From an uncultured Oscillospiraceae bacterium (GTDB taxonomy: Bacteria; Bacillota; Clostridia; Oscillospirales; Acutalibacteraceae): a stretch of DNA of 64,000 bases. Position numbers and translations under genes: made by a program. This document shows positions 52,033-62,204 of this stretch, piece after piece (position 1 is the first letter of the stretch; each line of letters opens with the position of its first letter). Below the pieces are notes generated by a model. That model saw only the letters and a list, made by a program, of their open reading frames with translations. It was not told where the DNA came from and made no database searches. The DNA lies in NCBI GenBank assembly GCA_900544715.1, contig UQWL01000012.1, positions 1 to 64,000 on the forward strand. Direction: 5' to 3'.

Positions 52033-52761
52033 TCAATACGTAATGGCAACGACCGTGATATTGTCGCCGCCGCCGTGCTGATTGGCAAGATCAACCATTT
52101 GCTGCGCGGACTCATAGTATCCACTGTTTCGGGTTATCTGAAAAATCTCATCCGTTTCCAGATAGTTGGTCAGCCCATCTGTGCACAGGAGCAGCACGTC
52201 TTCCGGCTCCATCCTGTCTTCACAGAAATCTATGTCAACTGTCTCATCGACACCTAATGCACGCGTAATAATATTTTTCCGCGGATGCGCTTTCGCCTCA
52301 TTGGGCGTCAGCCTTCCGGTTTCCAGCAGTTCCTGTACAATGGAATGATCCCGCGTCATCTGCACAATTCCCTTTTGTGATACCTTATAAGCACGGCTGT
52401 CTCCCGCATGGACAATGCGGATCATCTGATCTGACAATACCGCGGCGACCACCGTTGTGCCCATGCCATGCAGCTCGGGGTTCGCGCTGGCTAAATCAAA
52501 AATGCTGACGTTTGCCGCAGTCACAGCGGAAACCAGCATATTTTTAATGGAGTTGCCGCTCATCCCGTCGCGATACTGCGCATTGATCTGCTGGGAAATC
52601 ATTTTAACCGCGGTAGAGCTTGCAACACTACCGCCTGCCGCGCCTCCCATCCCATCGCAGACCACGGCCCAAGCCACACCGCCAGGCAATTCGCCTGCAG
52701 CGTAGGAATCCTGATTGGACTCGCGCACTCTGCCGATATCCGTTTTTGCCACAATTCTCAC
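52033..52761 (-). CDS. prpC: PP2C-type protein phosphatase, partner of PrkC
   Basis: 242 aa. RESNQDSYA, VCDGMGGAAGG, TRDHSIVQEL and LCTDGLTNY supply the metal-binding Asp residues of the PPM family. GTG 52761 follows GGGAGGAG and overlaps the rlmN stop in GTGA. It reverses PrkC phosphorylation. Confidence 0.94.
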   Translation of the reverse strand: MRIVAKTDIGRVRESNQDSYAAGELPGGVAWAVVCDGMGGAAGGSVASSTAVKMISQQINAQYRDGMSGNSIKNMLVSAVTAANVSIFDLASANPELHGMGTTVVAAVLSDQMIRIVHAGDSRAYKVSQKGIVQMTRDHSIVQELLETGRLTPNEAKAHPRKNIITRALGVDETVDIDFCEDRMEPEDVLLLCTDGLTNYLETDEIFQITRNSGYYESAQQMVDLANQHGGGDNITVVAITY

Positions 52762-53810
52762 ACATTCTCCTCCCTTTGCCGGGATAAATATCCGCGTCTC
52801 AACTGCCCGCAAGAGGCATTGATATCCGCGCCAAGCGTGCGGCGGATCGTTACCTGAATGCCATTTTGCTCCAAAAGCTTTGCAAAGCGCTCCAGCCGCT
52901 CCCGTGGGCTGCGGCGGTAATCATTCTCCCGCACCTCGTTGGCAGGGATCAGATTGACGTGGCAGAGCATTCCCCGCAGGCGGCGGGCAAGCTCCAACGC
53001 ACAAGCGTCGGAATCGTTCACATCCTGGATCATGGCATATTCAAAGGAGACTCTGCGGGAGGTTTTCGCCGCATATCTCCTGCACGCATGCAATAACTCA
53101 TCTACACCCCAACGACGGTTGACCGGCATCATCCGGGAACGCACCGTATCGTTTGGGGCATGCAGGGAAACGGAGAGCGTTAATTGTAAATGATAGTCCA
53201 GCAGCTTCTCAATCCCGGGCACAATTCCGCAGGTAGAGAGGGAAATATTCCGCATGCTGAGATTCAGACCGTTGGCATCCGTGGCCAACTGCAAAAACCG
53301 AAGCACGTTTTCAAAATTATCCAACGGCTCTCCCATTCCCATTAATACGACGTGAGAGACGCGGACATTCCGATCACGCTGCGCAGCATAAATTTGCCCC
53401 AGCATTTCAGACGGCGCCAAATTTCGAACAAAACCCCCGATTGTGGATGCGCAAAAGGAACAGCCCATCTTACAACCGACCTGGGAGGATACGCAAAGCG
53501 TATAACCGTATTTATAGCGCATCAAAACGGATTCAATCAGCGCACCGTCATGCAGCCTATAAAGATATTTCACGGTTTCATCACAGGAGGAAACCAGCCT
53601 TTTTTCAATCTTGCAGCCTAAAATCGAAAAATGATCGCGTAGAAATTCACGGAACGCTTTCGGCTGATCGGTCATTTCCTCAAAATCAGAAACGCCTCGT
53701 CTATGCAGCCAGGCATACACCTGAGAAACACGGTAGGACGGCTGGGCAGCCGGGGCCAGTGCCTGCTTCAGCTCCTCTGCCGTCATCGACCGGATATCCT
53801 TCGAATTCAA
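52758..53810 (-). CDS. rlmN: 23S rRNA (A2503-C2) methyltransferase
   Basis: 350 aa radical-SAM enzyme. CxxxCxxC at Cys113, 117 and 120 binds the 4Fe-4S cluster; a C-terminal Cys in INASCGQLRRGY is the mechanistic cysteine. TTG 53810 overlaps the rsmB stop and has GAGGTGA upstream. Confidence 0.95.
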   Translation of the reverse strand: MNSKDIRSMTAEELKQALAPAAQPSYRVSQVYAWLHRRGVSDFEEMTDQPKAFREFLRDHFSILGCKIEKRLVSSCDETVKYLYRLHDGALIESVLMRYKYGYTLCVSSQVGCKMGCSFCASTIGGFVRNLAPSEMLGQIYAAQRDRNVRVSHVVLMGMGEPLDNFENVLRFLQLATDANGLNLSMRNISLSTCGIVPGIEKLLDYHLQLTLSVSLHAPNDTVRSRMMPVNRRWGVDELLHACRRYAAKTSRRVSFEYAMIQDVNDSDACALELARRLRGMLCHVNLIPANEVRENDYRRSPRERLERFAKLLEQNGIQVTIRRTLGADINASCGQLRRGYLSRQREENV

Positions 53811-55141
53811 ACGCTCACCTCTTGAAACACTGCAATATAAAATCCATCCTGCCCACCTGCTTCGGGGAACAGGGTGAAAAAGCCGTTATCATCCTGTCGG
53901 GCATTCAACTGCTCGGACAAATCAGCCGGGGCAGAGCGAAAAGAAGGCATTTCCTGCAGAAAGCGCAAACAGACCGCTTCATTTTCCTCGGGATTCAAGG
54001 TGCAGGTAGAATACACCAGCCTGCCGCCCTTTTTTACATAGCGAGCGGCGTTACGGAGTATAAGGTACTGCAAATCAGGCAATTTGTCAACCTCTCCCTG
54101 CGGTTTATAGCGAATTTCTGGTTTTCTGCGTACAATTCCAAAGCCGGAGCAAGGCACATCGCAAAGCACTCGATCCGCTTTTCCATACGCCTCGTTGTAG
54201 CACGAAGCATCCGCCACAGCGGGAGAAACCGACGGGATTCCAAGCCGTGCAGCCCCCTGCTCAATCAACGCCGTGCGGGAGGGATACAGGTCAAAGGAGC
54301 GCACCACCCCTTCGCCACACATGCGCTCAGCAATTGTAAAGCTTTTGCCGCCCGGCGCAGCGCAAAGGTCGAAAACCGTTTCCCCCGGCTGTGCATCCAA
54401 GGCCTTGCAGCAAAGCTGGGAAGAGATATCCTGCACATGGAAAAGCCCCTCCTGATAGGCTTTTGTGCGCTCGATCGCGCCTGCGCGCTCCAACACCAAA
54501 GCATCTTCCACGCCCGCAGCGGCATGGGCCGCCACATGATCCTGCTGGAGCAGAACGGTCAGCTTTTCCGGTGTTGTCCGCAGGGTGTTGACCCGCACCG
54601 TTACGGGCGCGGGTTCCATACACGCCTCCAAAATAGAAAGCGTATTCTCCCGCCCGTAGGCATTGAGCCATTTCTCAATCAGCCATTCCGGAAAAGAATA
54701 ACGGATTGAAAGCGCCTGCAATCCATCCACCTCCTGCTCTGGCAGGCAAAGCCCCGCATCGCTCACCTTGCGCAGCACAGCGTTGACCAGCCCGGCGGCA
54801 AAGGCGCAGCCGTTTTGCTTGACGAGGGAAACGCTCTCGCAAACCGCCGCAGAGGAGGGAATCCGCTCCATAAAAAGAAGCTGGCACACGCCGAGCCGCA
54901 GGGCGGCCAGCACTTCCGGCTTAAGCTTTTTCAGTGGCTGCTTTAAATAGAGGGAGAGCTGGTAGTCAATGGTATAGAGCCGCTCCTCAACACCGTATAC
55001 CAACGCGGAAACAAGCGCCGCGTCTCGCGCCGAGAGTTCATTGCGGCGCAGAGCGGCATCCAGCGTCAAATTGGAATACGCCGCATCGCGCTGCATCCGC
55101 ACGAGAATCTCCATCGCGATTTGACGGGCATTTTTCCCCAT
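53807..55141 (-). CDS. rsmB: 16S rRNA m5C967 methyltransferase
   Basis: 444 aa. NusB-like RNA-binding N-terminus (residues 1-140), then SAM domain with DLCAAPGGKSFTIAE, DVPCSGFG and catalytic STCTLNPEENE. Overlaps rlmN and follows the peptidase gene after 23 bases. Confidence 0.94.
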   Translation of the reverse strand: MGKNARQIAMEILVRMQRDAAYSNLTLDAALRRNELSARDAALVSALVYGVEERLYTIDYQLSLYLKQPLKKLKPEVLAALRLGVCQLLFMERIPSSAAVCESVSLVKQNGCAFAAGLVNAVLRKVSDAGLCLPEQEVDGLQALSIRYSFPEWLIEKWLNAYGRENTLSILEACMEPAPVTVRVNTLRTTPEKLTVLLQQDHVAAHAAAGVEDALVLERAGAIERTKAYQEGLFHVQDISSQLCCKALDAQPGETVFDLCAAPGGKSFTIAERMCGEGVVRSFDLYPSRTALIEQGAARLGIPSVSPAVADASCYNEAYGKADRVLCDVPCSGFGIVRRKPEIRYKPQGEVDKLPDLQYLILRNAARYVKKGGRLVYSTCTLNPEENEAVCLRFLQEMPSFRSAPADLSEQLNARQDDNGFFTLFPEAGGQDGFYIAVFQEVSV

Positions 55142-55164
55142 GAGAATCCCTCCTTGATTGTAAA

Positions 55165-55866
55165 CTAATCGTCCCGCCTTCCTGCAAAAAGCGCAAGCAG
55201 ACGCAGCAGATTGGCAAGGGAAACAACGAGCGCTGCAACATAGGTCATCGCTGCGGCGCGCAATACGCTGCGTGCTCCCGGCAGTTCCTCCCCGGAGAGC
55301 ATCCCCGTATCATCGATCACACGGATTGCACGGCGGCTTGCGTTAAACTCCACGGGCAGCGTTGCAAGCTGGAAAATGACAACCAGAGAATACAGCAGCA
55401 ACCCCACATTCACCAGCAAATCCGCGCCGAAAATCAAGCCGGCCACCGCGAGGGGAATACCAAGCTTTGAGCCAAGGTTGCAAACGGGAAGAATCGCATT
55501 GCGGATTTTAATCGGCAGGTAGCCTTTGGCGTGCTGAACGGCATGGCCCGCTTCATGGCAGGCAACGCCGATTGCCGCCACCGAGGCGCTCCCATATACC
55601 CCGTCGGAGAGGCGAATCACATTGGCGCGTGGGTCATAGTGATCCGTCAGGTTGCCGGCAACGTGCTCAATCCGCACATCCATCAGGCCGTAGTGGCGCA
55701 GCACGTTCATCGCCGCATCCGCTCCGGTCATGCCGCTCGTCACGCGCACCTGTGCATATTTGGCATAGGCGCGTTTCACCCCAATTTGGGCAATCAGAGC
55801 CAAAATCATGGCTGGCACAACTAAAATTAAATAATAGTAATCCAGATGGAATAAAAAGAAGTTCAT
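55165..55866 (-). CDS. Membrane zinc metallopeptidase (YugP family)
   Basis: 233 aa. An N-terminal membrane helix, zinc motif HEAGHAVQHAKGY, and three later helices match the Zn_peptidase_2 family. Role unknown, conserved beside fmt and rsmB in Clostridia. Start 55866 follows GGAGGGCTG. Confidence 0.88.
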   Translation of the reverse strand: MNFFLFHLDYYYLILVVPAMILALIAQIGVKRAYAKYAQVRVTSGMTGADAAMNVLRHYGLMDVRIEHVAGNLTDHYDPRANVIRLSDGVYGSASVAAIGVACHEAGHAVQHAKGYLPIKIRNAILPVCNLGSKLGIPLAVAGLIFGADLLVNVGLLLYSLVVIFQLATLPVEFNASRRAIRVIDDTGMLSGEELPGARSVLRAAAMTYVAALVVSLANLLRLLALFAGRRDD

Positions 55867-55899
55867 CCACAGCCCTCCGGTCAATTGAATCAAATAGGT

Positions 55900-56829
55900 T
55901 TACTCGCCCAGTACCGTCCCTTCCGGGATTGGATGGCCGCGCAGATAGTCTGAAGCCGTCATGCGCTTGCCGCCCTCCGCCTGAACGCAGAGCAGCGATA
56001 ATACCGCCCCATCCCCGCAGGCGACGCAGATTTCATTCTCCGCACTGGTGACCGCGCCGCACGGGAGCGTGCTTTTGCGCCCTGTCAGCCGGGAGGCGTG
56101 CACCTTCATCCGCTTGCCGTGCAGGCTGGTGACAGCCACCGGCCAGGGGGACAGGCCACGAATTTGATTGTGAATTTCCTGCGCGGGTTTCGTCCAGTCG
56201 ATCGGGCAGAGGGATTTATCAAGCATCGGCGCGTAAGTCGATTCTCCTCCCTGCGGCATTCTTGGAAGATCGCCCGTTTGGAGGGCGGCCAGGGTTTCGG
56301 ACAACAGACGAGCCCCCATTGCGGAAAGCCTGTCGTGCAGCTCGCCCGCTGTTTCATCCTCACCGATCTCCGTTTCCGCCTTCAGGAGCATATCGCCCGT
56401 ATCCAGGCCAGCGTCCATATACATAGTGGTTACGCCGGTTTGCTGGTCGCCCCGCAGGATCGACCACTGGATCGGCGCCGCGCCGCGCAAACGCGGCAGC
56501 AGGGACGCATGCACGTTGATGCATCCATATTCCGGAAGCTCTAAAACGGCCTTCGGCAGGATTTTGCCATAGGCGACCACTACGATGAGTTCAGGAGCCA
56601 ATGCCTTGAGCTGGGCGAAGGCTTCCTCCGTTTTCACAGAGGCAGGCTGATAAACGGGAATGCCGGCTTTCAGCGCCGCCTGCTTCACCGGAGGCGGCGC
56701 CATAGAATAGCCTCTCCCCTTGGGCTTATCAGGCTGTGTAAACACGCCGATTACCTCGTGCCCATCCTGAATGAGCTGCTCGAGGCAGGGCACTGCAAAC
56801 TCCGGCGTTCCCATAAAAATAATACGCAT
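55900..56829 (-). CDS. fmt: Methionyl-tRNA formyltransferase
   Basis: 309 aa. MGTPEFAVPCLEQL, the formyl-folate site INVHASLLPRLRGAAPI and DTGDML are typical. It formylates initiator tRNA, then Def removes formyl from nascent proteins. AAAAGGAGCGG precedes the ATG; def lies 25 bases upstream. Confidence 0.95.
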   Translation of the reverse strand: MRIIFMGTPEFAVPCLEQLIQDGHEVIGVFTQPDKPKGRGYSMAPPPVKQAALKAGIPVYQPASVKTEEAFAQLKALAPELIVVVAYGKILPKAVLELPEYGCINVHASLLPRLRGAAPIQWSILRGDQQTGVTTMYMDAGLDTGDMLLKAETEIGEDETAGELHDRLSAMGARLLSETLAALQTGDLPRMPQGGESTYAPMLDKSLCPIDWTKPAQEIHNQIRGLSPWPVAVTSLHGKRMKVHASRLTGRKSTLPCGAVTSAENEICVACGDGAVLSLLCVQAEGGKRMTASDYLRGHPIPEGTVLGE

Positions 56830-56854
56830 GATCCTGTCCGCTCCTTTTGCCTTC

Positions 56855-57325
56855 CTATCGTTTGCCCGTTGAGGGAATAGACGCTTCCGGCGCCAAACGC
56901 TCCGTGAAAAGAATACCGTCCAAATGATCGATCTCATGGCAGAAGCAACGCGCCTTCAGGCCCTCACCCTTATAGATGCACCATTTGCCTTCCCGATTCT
57001 GCGCCTTGACCTTGACGACGGCCGGGCGGATGGTTTCCCCGTATTCTCCGGGCAGGGATAGACAGCCCTCGCTCTCGCGCTGCTCGCCCTCTGCCTCTAT
57101 AATCTCCGGATTGATGAGCTCCAGCAGGCCCTCGCCCACATCAACCACGACGACGCGGCGCAAAACACCGACCTGTACGGCGGCAAGGCCGACGCCCTCC
57201 GCGCTGTAAAGCGTTTGCTTCATATCGTCTAAAAGCTCGGCAAGCCTCGCATCAAATTTTTCGACTGGCCGGCTTTTCTTTTTTAAAACCGGATCGCCCT
57301 CCACCACAATTTTTCTCAATGCCAT
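56855..57325 (-). CDS. def: Peptide deformylase
   Basis: 156 aa. Three motifs: GVGLAAVQVG, EGCLSLPGEY with the metal Cys, and CHEIDHLDG. Removes N-formyl groups. GAAAGGATGG site before ATG; follows priA after 88 bases. Confidence 0.95.
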   Translation of the reverse strand: MALRKIVVEGDPVLKKKSRPVEKFDARLAELLDDMKQTLYSAEGVGLAAVQVGVLRRVVVVDVGEGLLELINPEIIEAEGEQRESEGCLSLPGEYGETIRPAVVKVKAQNREGKWCIYKGEGLKARCFCHEIDHLDGILFTERLAPEASIPSTGKR

Positions 57326-57413
57326 ACGGCACCCATCCTTTCCTATGTTCTCCTTTGTTTTACAAAATAAATATGGCTGACATATGAAGAATCTATCATT
57401 GAAACATAAATTT

Positions 57414-59885
57414 TTAATAAATGTTCTCCGGATTCAGGTCGGCATATACCGTTACCTCCCGAAACCGCGCATCTTTTGGAAACTGTGTGAGGAGCTTTGC
57501 GATCATGGAGCGAAACTCCTTCGTATTGCGGCACTTGACGATCAGCCGGTAGCGGAATTTATTGCTCAGCTTGGCAATGCGCGGCGGCATGGGGCCAAGC
57601 ACAATAAATTTCTGCTCCGGGTATTCCCACTGGCTCAGGGCTTTCATCTGCTCCAAAAAGCATTTGGAGGCAGCCGCTACCTGCGCCTCCTTCCCCCCGA
57701 CAAACCCGATGCAAAGCAAATCGCAATACGGCGGGTAGACCATGGCTTTGCGCAAAAGGATTTCCGTTTGATAAAACGCATCATAATCCTGGTTGGCCGC
57801 CAGGCGGATCACCGGGTTTTCCGGCGTGAGGGTTTGGATCACGGCGCGCCCCTTGATCGCGCCGCGGCCGGAGCGACCCACCACTTGGGTGAGCAGCGCA
57901 AACGTGCGCTCCAGGCTGCGGTAATCATCGTTATAGAGCTGCTGATCGGCAGAGATCACGCCAACGAGCGTGACCCGTGGGAAATCAAGCCCTTTTGCCA
58001 CCATTTGCGTGCCGAGCATGATCTCGTAATCCCCGTGGGAAAAAGCCGCAAGCTTATCTTCGTGCGCATAGCGGGACATCGTCGTATCCGCATCCATGCG
58101 CAAAATCCGCGCTTCGGGGAAAAGCAGCGCCAGTTCCTCCTCCACCCGCTGCGTTCCAAAGCCCGCATAGCGCACATCCTGTTCCCCACATTCCGGGCAG
58201 GTATCCCGAAACGGCTCAGAGTAGCCGCAATAGTGGCACATCAGCCTGCCATTCGCCCGGTGATAGGTGAGCGATATGCTGCAATGGGGGCAGGTAACCA
58301 CATGGCCGCAGGAGCGGCAGGCTACAAACGTGTGGTAGCCACGGCGGTTCATCAGGAGGATTGACTGCTCGCCCGCCTCCAGGTTTCTCTGTAATTCGGC
58401 GGCAAGGCGGCGGCTGATCGCCGTACGGTTGCCCGCCGCGTTTTCCTCACACAAATCGACTGTGAGCACTTCGGGCAGAACGGCGTTTCCATAGCGTTCA
58501 TCTAAAATATTGAGCGAATACCGGCCGCTTTGCGCGGCGGCATAACTCTCCATAGAAGGAGTGGCCGAGGCTAAAATCAGCAGCGCATTTTGCTGGGCGC
58601 AGCGGAATTTCGCCACGTCGCGCGCATGGTAACGGGGCGCGGACTCGGATTTGTAGGTATGCTCCTGCTCCTCATCCATGATAATCAAACCAAGATTCTC
58701 AAACGGCGCAAACACAGCGCAACGTGTGCCAACCACAATGCCCGCCTCTCCATTTTTGACCCGTTTCCACTCATCCATACGCTCCCCCATGGATAATGCG
58801 CTGTGGAATACGGCAACCTGCTTCCCATACCGGCGTTTAAAAATGGCCAGTGTCTGCGGGGTAAGGGCAATTTCAGGCACCATCACGATCACGCCCCGGC
58901 CCTGCGCGGATACTTCATCAATCATTCGCAGGAACACCTGCGTTTTGCCGCTGCCCGTTACGCCAAAGAGAAGCGAAACGCCGCCGCGGCCCAAACGGTA
59001 CTGGGCGTTGAGCTTTTCAAAGGCCGCCTGCTGCTTGACCGTGAGGCAAATGGGCGCCGGAGGGGCCTGCGCCGTTTCCGGCTGCCTAGCCGGATCACGG
59101 TAAACCTCATTCTCATAGTAATCCACCGCGCCTTTTTTTGCAAGTGCCGCAACCACGGCTGGGGTTACGCCGGTAAAATAACACACTTCCTTCACCGAAG
59201 CACAGCCCACATCCAGGAGGACATCCATCACAGCGTGCTGCTTTTTGGTGAGAGAGGGCAAGAGCTGCTCCATTTCCTCCCCTTCGGCACACAGGCGCAC
59301 CATGCGCACCGTTGCATCTCCGGTGCGCTGCATGGCCTCGTCATTGCGGACGACCAGTTGTTTTTTCAGAAGGCGTTTGAAAACGCTACTGTCCTTCTCA
59401 AGGCCTGTCAGCTGCAAAATCCGCTCCTCGCCCACATAGGCCTGCCGCTTTTGCAGCAATTGCAGCACTGCCTGCTCCTCCGGTGGAAAAGCCTCCAAAT
59501 CCAGAGCCCCGATTTCCGGAGCGATCCGATATTGCACTTTGTGCCGAAGATTGATTCCGGCGGGTAAAATCGTGCGGACCGCCTCATAAAGCGTACAAAA
59601 AGTATGCGCCTTGAGCCAAACCGCCAGGCGCAGCATTTCCGCATTTAAAAGGGGCTCTTCATCCAGCACGCCAGCAAGCTGCTTGAGCCTGCCGGACGGT
59701 TCTTCCTCAGAAAGGGAAAAAAGCATACCAAACCGCTTCTGGTTACCCCTGCCAAAGGGAACGCTGACGCGGCAGCCAGGCCGCGCATGCTCCCGCAGGC
59801 TCTCCGGAACGCAGTAATCGTATGCTTTATCAAAATGATAGGCGACGTTTTCCAACGCCACCTTTGCGATGAGAACAGGGGCCAT
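57414..59885 (-). CDS. priA: Primosomal helicase PriA
   Basis: 823 aa. DNA-binding N-terminus, Walker A GVTGSGKTQVFL, DEEQEHTY box, eight-Cys zinc region (CRSCGHVVTCPHC, MCHYCGY, TCPECGEQ), then helicase motifs V and VI (GTQMVAKGLDFP, QVVGRSGR). Restarts stalled forks. Start follows AAAGGAGAG. Confidence 0.95.
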   Translation of the reverse strand: MAPVLIAKVALENVAYHFDKAYDYCVPESLREHARPGCRVSVPFGRGNQKRFGMLFSLSEEEPSGRLKQLAGVLDEEPLLNAEMLRLAVWLKAHTFCTLYEAVRTILPAGINLRHKVQYRIAPEIGALDLEAFPPEEQAVLQLLQKRQAYVGEERILQLTGLEKDSSVFKRLLKKQLVVRNDEAMQRTGDATVRMVRLCAEGEEMEQLLPSLTKKQHAVMDVLLDVGCASVKEVCYFTGVTPAVVAALAKKGAVDYYENEVYRDPARQPETAQAPPAPICLTVKQQAAFEKLNAQYRLGRGGVSLLFGVTGSGKTQVFLRMIDEVSAQGRGVIVMVPEIALTPQTLAIFKRRYGKQVAVFHSALSMGERMDEWKRVKNGEAGIVVGTRCAVFAPFENLGLIIMDEEQEHTYKSESAPRYHARDVAKFRCAQQNALLILASATPSMESYAAAQSGRYSLNILDERYGNAVLPEVLTVDLCEENAAGNRTAISRRLAAELQRNLEAGEQSILLMNRRGYHTFVACRSCGHVVTCPHCSISLTYHRANGRLMCHYCGYSEPFRDTCPECGEQDVRYAGFGTQRVEEELALLFPEARILRMDADTTMSRYAHEDKLAAFSHGDYEIMLGTQMVAKGLDFPRVTLVGVISADQQLYNDDYRSLERTFALLTQVVGRSGRGAIKGRAVIQTLTPENPVIRLAANQDYDAFYQTEILLRKAMVYPPYCDLLCIGFVGGKEAQVAAASKCFLEQMKALSQWEYPEQKFIVLGPMPPRIAKLSNKFRYRLIVKCRNTKEFRSMIAKLLTQFPKDARFREVTVYADLNPENIY

Positions 59886-59918
59886 GGGATCTCTCCTTTA
59901 CCTGCTGCCTGAGGAGGC

Positions 59919-60128
59919 TTACAGGTCGCGGATTTCCTCAGGCTCAATAATCTCATATTTCCCGGCGAGCATTTCTCCCAGGGCGATGCTCACGGGCTTT
60001 TCCGTCAAGTGATCCCCGTTGAAATGCGCTTCGTCCGCAATGGCACGGGCGCGCTTTGCGGTGGCCGTCACCAGGGAATAACGGCTGACATGATTCTGCA
60101 ATAATGTACTCAGATCCGGATTAAACAT
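59919..60128 (-). CDS. rpoZ: RNA polymerase omega subunit
   Basis: 69 aa. SRYSLVTATAKRARAIA and the C-terminal KPVSIALGEMLAGKYEI region are the omega signature. Its start overlaps the gmk stop by eight bases. Confidence 0.94.
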   Translation of the reverse strand: MFNPDLSTLLQNHVSRYSLVTATAKRARAIADEAHFNGDHLTEKPVSIALGEMLAGKYEIIEPEEIRDL

Positions 60129-60738
60129 GCTCCAATACCTCTTTTACAAATGAATTCATACGGGCGGCCTTTAAATTTTCCGCCTGGATAATGGCGCAGA
60201 TATCGCTGACCGCATAGTCCACAATATCGTTCACCACAACATAGTCATATTCATGCGCACGGCCGATTTCATCCTGTGCAATCCGCATGCGCGTTTTGAT
60301 ATCCTTCTCGCATTCGCTTTCGCGGTTGCGCAGCCGTTCCTCCAACGTTTGCATGGAGGGAGGCATCAGGAAAATACTCACCACATCCGGATACAGCCGG
60401 CGGATTTTTTCCGCCCCCTGCACCTCAATTTTCAGGATGACGGTTTTCCCCTCCTCCAGCCACTGATCGACCGGATCGCGGGGCGTGCCGTAATAATGCT
60501 CGCCGTATTGCGCGTATTCCAAAATTTCCTGGCGCTCCAGCTTATTGAGAAAATAATCCTTGGTTACAAAATAATAGTGAAACCCATCAATCTCCCAATC
60601 CCGTGCCGCACGGGTCGTCAGGGAAATGGAAAGCTGCACATTGGGATCGCGCTTTGCAAGCTGCTCCAGGATTGTATCCTTCCCGGAACCGGACGGCCCA
60701 GACAGGATAAAAAGCATACCCCTCTTTTTGTCACTCAT
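60121..60738 (-). CDS. gmk: Guanylate kinase
   Basis: 205 aa. P-loop GPSGSGKDTI, GMP-binding LTTRAARDWEIDGFHY and YGEHYYGTP, ILKIEVQGAE. Phosphorylates GMP to GDP. Start 60738 overlaps remA by eight bases. Confidence 0.95.
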   Translation of the reverse strand: MSDKKRGMLFILSGPSGSGKDTILEQLAKRDPNVQLSISLTTRAARDWEIDGFHYYFVTKDYFLNKLERQEILEYAQYGEHYYGTPRDPVDQWLEEGKTVILKIEVQGAEKIRRLYPDVVSIFLMPPSMQTLEERLRNRESECEKDIKTRMRIAQDEIGRAHEYDYVVVNDIVDYAVSDICAIIQAENLKAARMNSFVKEVLEHV

Positions 60739-61009
60739 CGTCCGGCGCGCCCTCCTCCGTATCGATTTCATCCTCATCATCGTTGAGGCGGTTTGCAACC
60801 GTTTCGGATTGCAGATAGGTAAGGATCACATGATCGCTATCCGTGATGATCACAGCGCGCGTACGCCGCCCATGCGTTGCGTCGATGAGTGTGCCGCGCT
60901 CCTTGCAATCCTGAATAATCCGCTTGATAGGCGCAGATTCCGGGCTGACAATCGCAACCAGGCGGTTGGCATTGACCATATTGCCAAAGCCGATATTGAT
61001 GAGCTTCAT
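60731..61009 (-). CDS. remA: RemA/DUF370 family DNA-binding regulator
   Basis: 92 aa. MKLINIGFGNMVNANRLVAI and GTLIDATHGRRTRAVIITDS are the family signature. In Bacillus RemA activates biofilm matrix and osmolyte genes; here it is in the usual yicC-remA-gmk-rpoZ order. An acidic tail (DDEDEIDTEE) is added. Confidence 0.93.
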   Translation of the reverse strand: MKLINIGFGNMVNANRLVAIVSPESAPIKRIIQDCKERGTLIDATHGRRTRAVIITDSDHVILTYLQSETVANRLNDDEDEIDTEEGAPDDE

Positions 61010-61071
61010 TCTATTTCTCCTCCCGCATTTTTACTGTTCCTGCCATAAGCCGCTCAGTCGAACAAACGCGC

Positions 61072-61950
61072 TTATTCGATATTCTGCACCTGTTCGCGGA
61101 TTTTTTCGATCTCCGCTTTGATATCCAAAACCTTGCGGGCAATCTCCACATCCTGCGCTTTGGAGCCGATGGTGTTGGCCTCGCGGTTCATCTCCTGCAC
61201 CAGGAAATCCATTTTCCGGCCAATCGCCTCGCCCGCTTCAAAAAAAGCGTACAGCTGGTCGATATGGCTGCGGAGCCTGACCGTTTCTTCATCCACGGCA
61301 ACTTTATCGGCATAGATCGCAGCCTCCATCAAAATCCGCTGCTCGTCCACCTGCGTATCCGCCAGCACCTCCTGCATTTTTGCATAGAGCTTTTCCCGAT
61401 AGGCACGCACAGTTTCCGGCGAACGCTGCTCAATAAAGGCAACACAATGCAGAATCGTATCCGCCCGGGAGAGGATATCGGCCCGCAGCCGGGCGCCCTC
61501 CTGCTCACGCATGGATACACAGGCATCCACGGCACGCTGGGCCACTGTGCGCACAGCGCCCCAAATCTTTTCTTCATCCGCCTCAGCCTTATGGATTGAA
61601 AATACATCGCTGTAGCGCCCCAGGGCGGAAGCGGAAATATCATCTCGCAGCCCATACCGGCCAATTAGCTCGCGCAACGCGGCAACATACCCATCTGCAA
61701 GGGAATGGTTGACCTGCACGGTAACACCTGCATCCTCCAGCGTGTCGATCTGGACAAAGCAATCCACCTTGCCGCGGGAAAGAAGCGGCTGGATAAACCG
61801 CTTCAGCTGATCCTCCAAAAAGCCATAGCTTCTCGGCACCTTCGCGCTGAATTCGAGATAACGGTGATTGACGCTTTTGATCTCAACGGCGATCTGCATC
61901 CCGTCGATCACATCTTCGGCACGCCCGTAGCCCGTCATGCTTTTCACCAT
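61072..61950 (-). CDS. yicC: YicC-family endoribonuclease
   Basis: 292 aa, mostly helical. MVKSMTGYGRAE at the N-terminus, EIKSVNHRYLEFS, and FLVQEMNREANTIGSKAQD near the end are diagnostic. First gene of the long operon, behind its own promoter. Confidence 0.93.
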   Translation of the reverse strand: MVKSMTGYGRAEDVIDGMQIAVEIKSVNHRYLEFSAKVPRSYGFLEDQLKRFIQPLLSRGKVDCFVQIDTLEDAGVTVQVNHSLADGYVAALRELIGRYGLRDDISASALGRYSDVFSIHKAEADEEKIWGAVRTVAQRAVDACVSMREQEGARLRADILSRADTILHCVAFIEQRSPETVRAYREKLYAKMQEVLADTQVDEQRILMEAAIYADKVAVDEETVRLRSHIDQLYAFFEAGEAIGRKMDFLVQEMNREANTIGSKAQDVEIARKVLDIKAEIEKIREQVQNIE

Positions 61951-62020
61951 AGTATTCTCCTCTGATCCGATCTAAAATTCACCGGCTGACCCGGCCTTGT
62001 GAGGCAGATATGTACCTTAT

Positions 62021-62050
62021 ATTTTAACAAAGACGCATGGGGTTTGTCAA
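62021..62050 (-). promoter_or_regulatory. Promoter of the yicC-spoVM operon
   Basis: On the minus strand TTGACA (62045-62050), 18 bases, TAAAAT (62021-62026) with a TGT extension before the -10. Leader about 65 bases. Confidence 0.7.
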
Positions 62051-62204
62051 ATAAATTCCGCTATCGAAGCTTTGCGCTTGCCGTTTTCAACTCAGCATTC
62101 TATTTTCATGGTTGGAATACAGCAGAGAAGGGCTGAATGCAGCGCTCCTACCGATCGAATCGCGACAATAAATCAAACGGTGCGCATTGCGCAGGAGATC
62201 TTTT

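Noticed and set aside
53441..54709. 422-codon plus-strand open frame
   Set aside because: Spans rsmB and rlmN in antisense; no recognisable protein.
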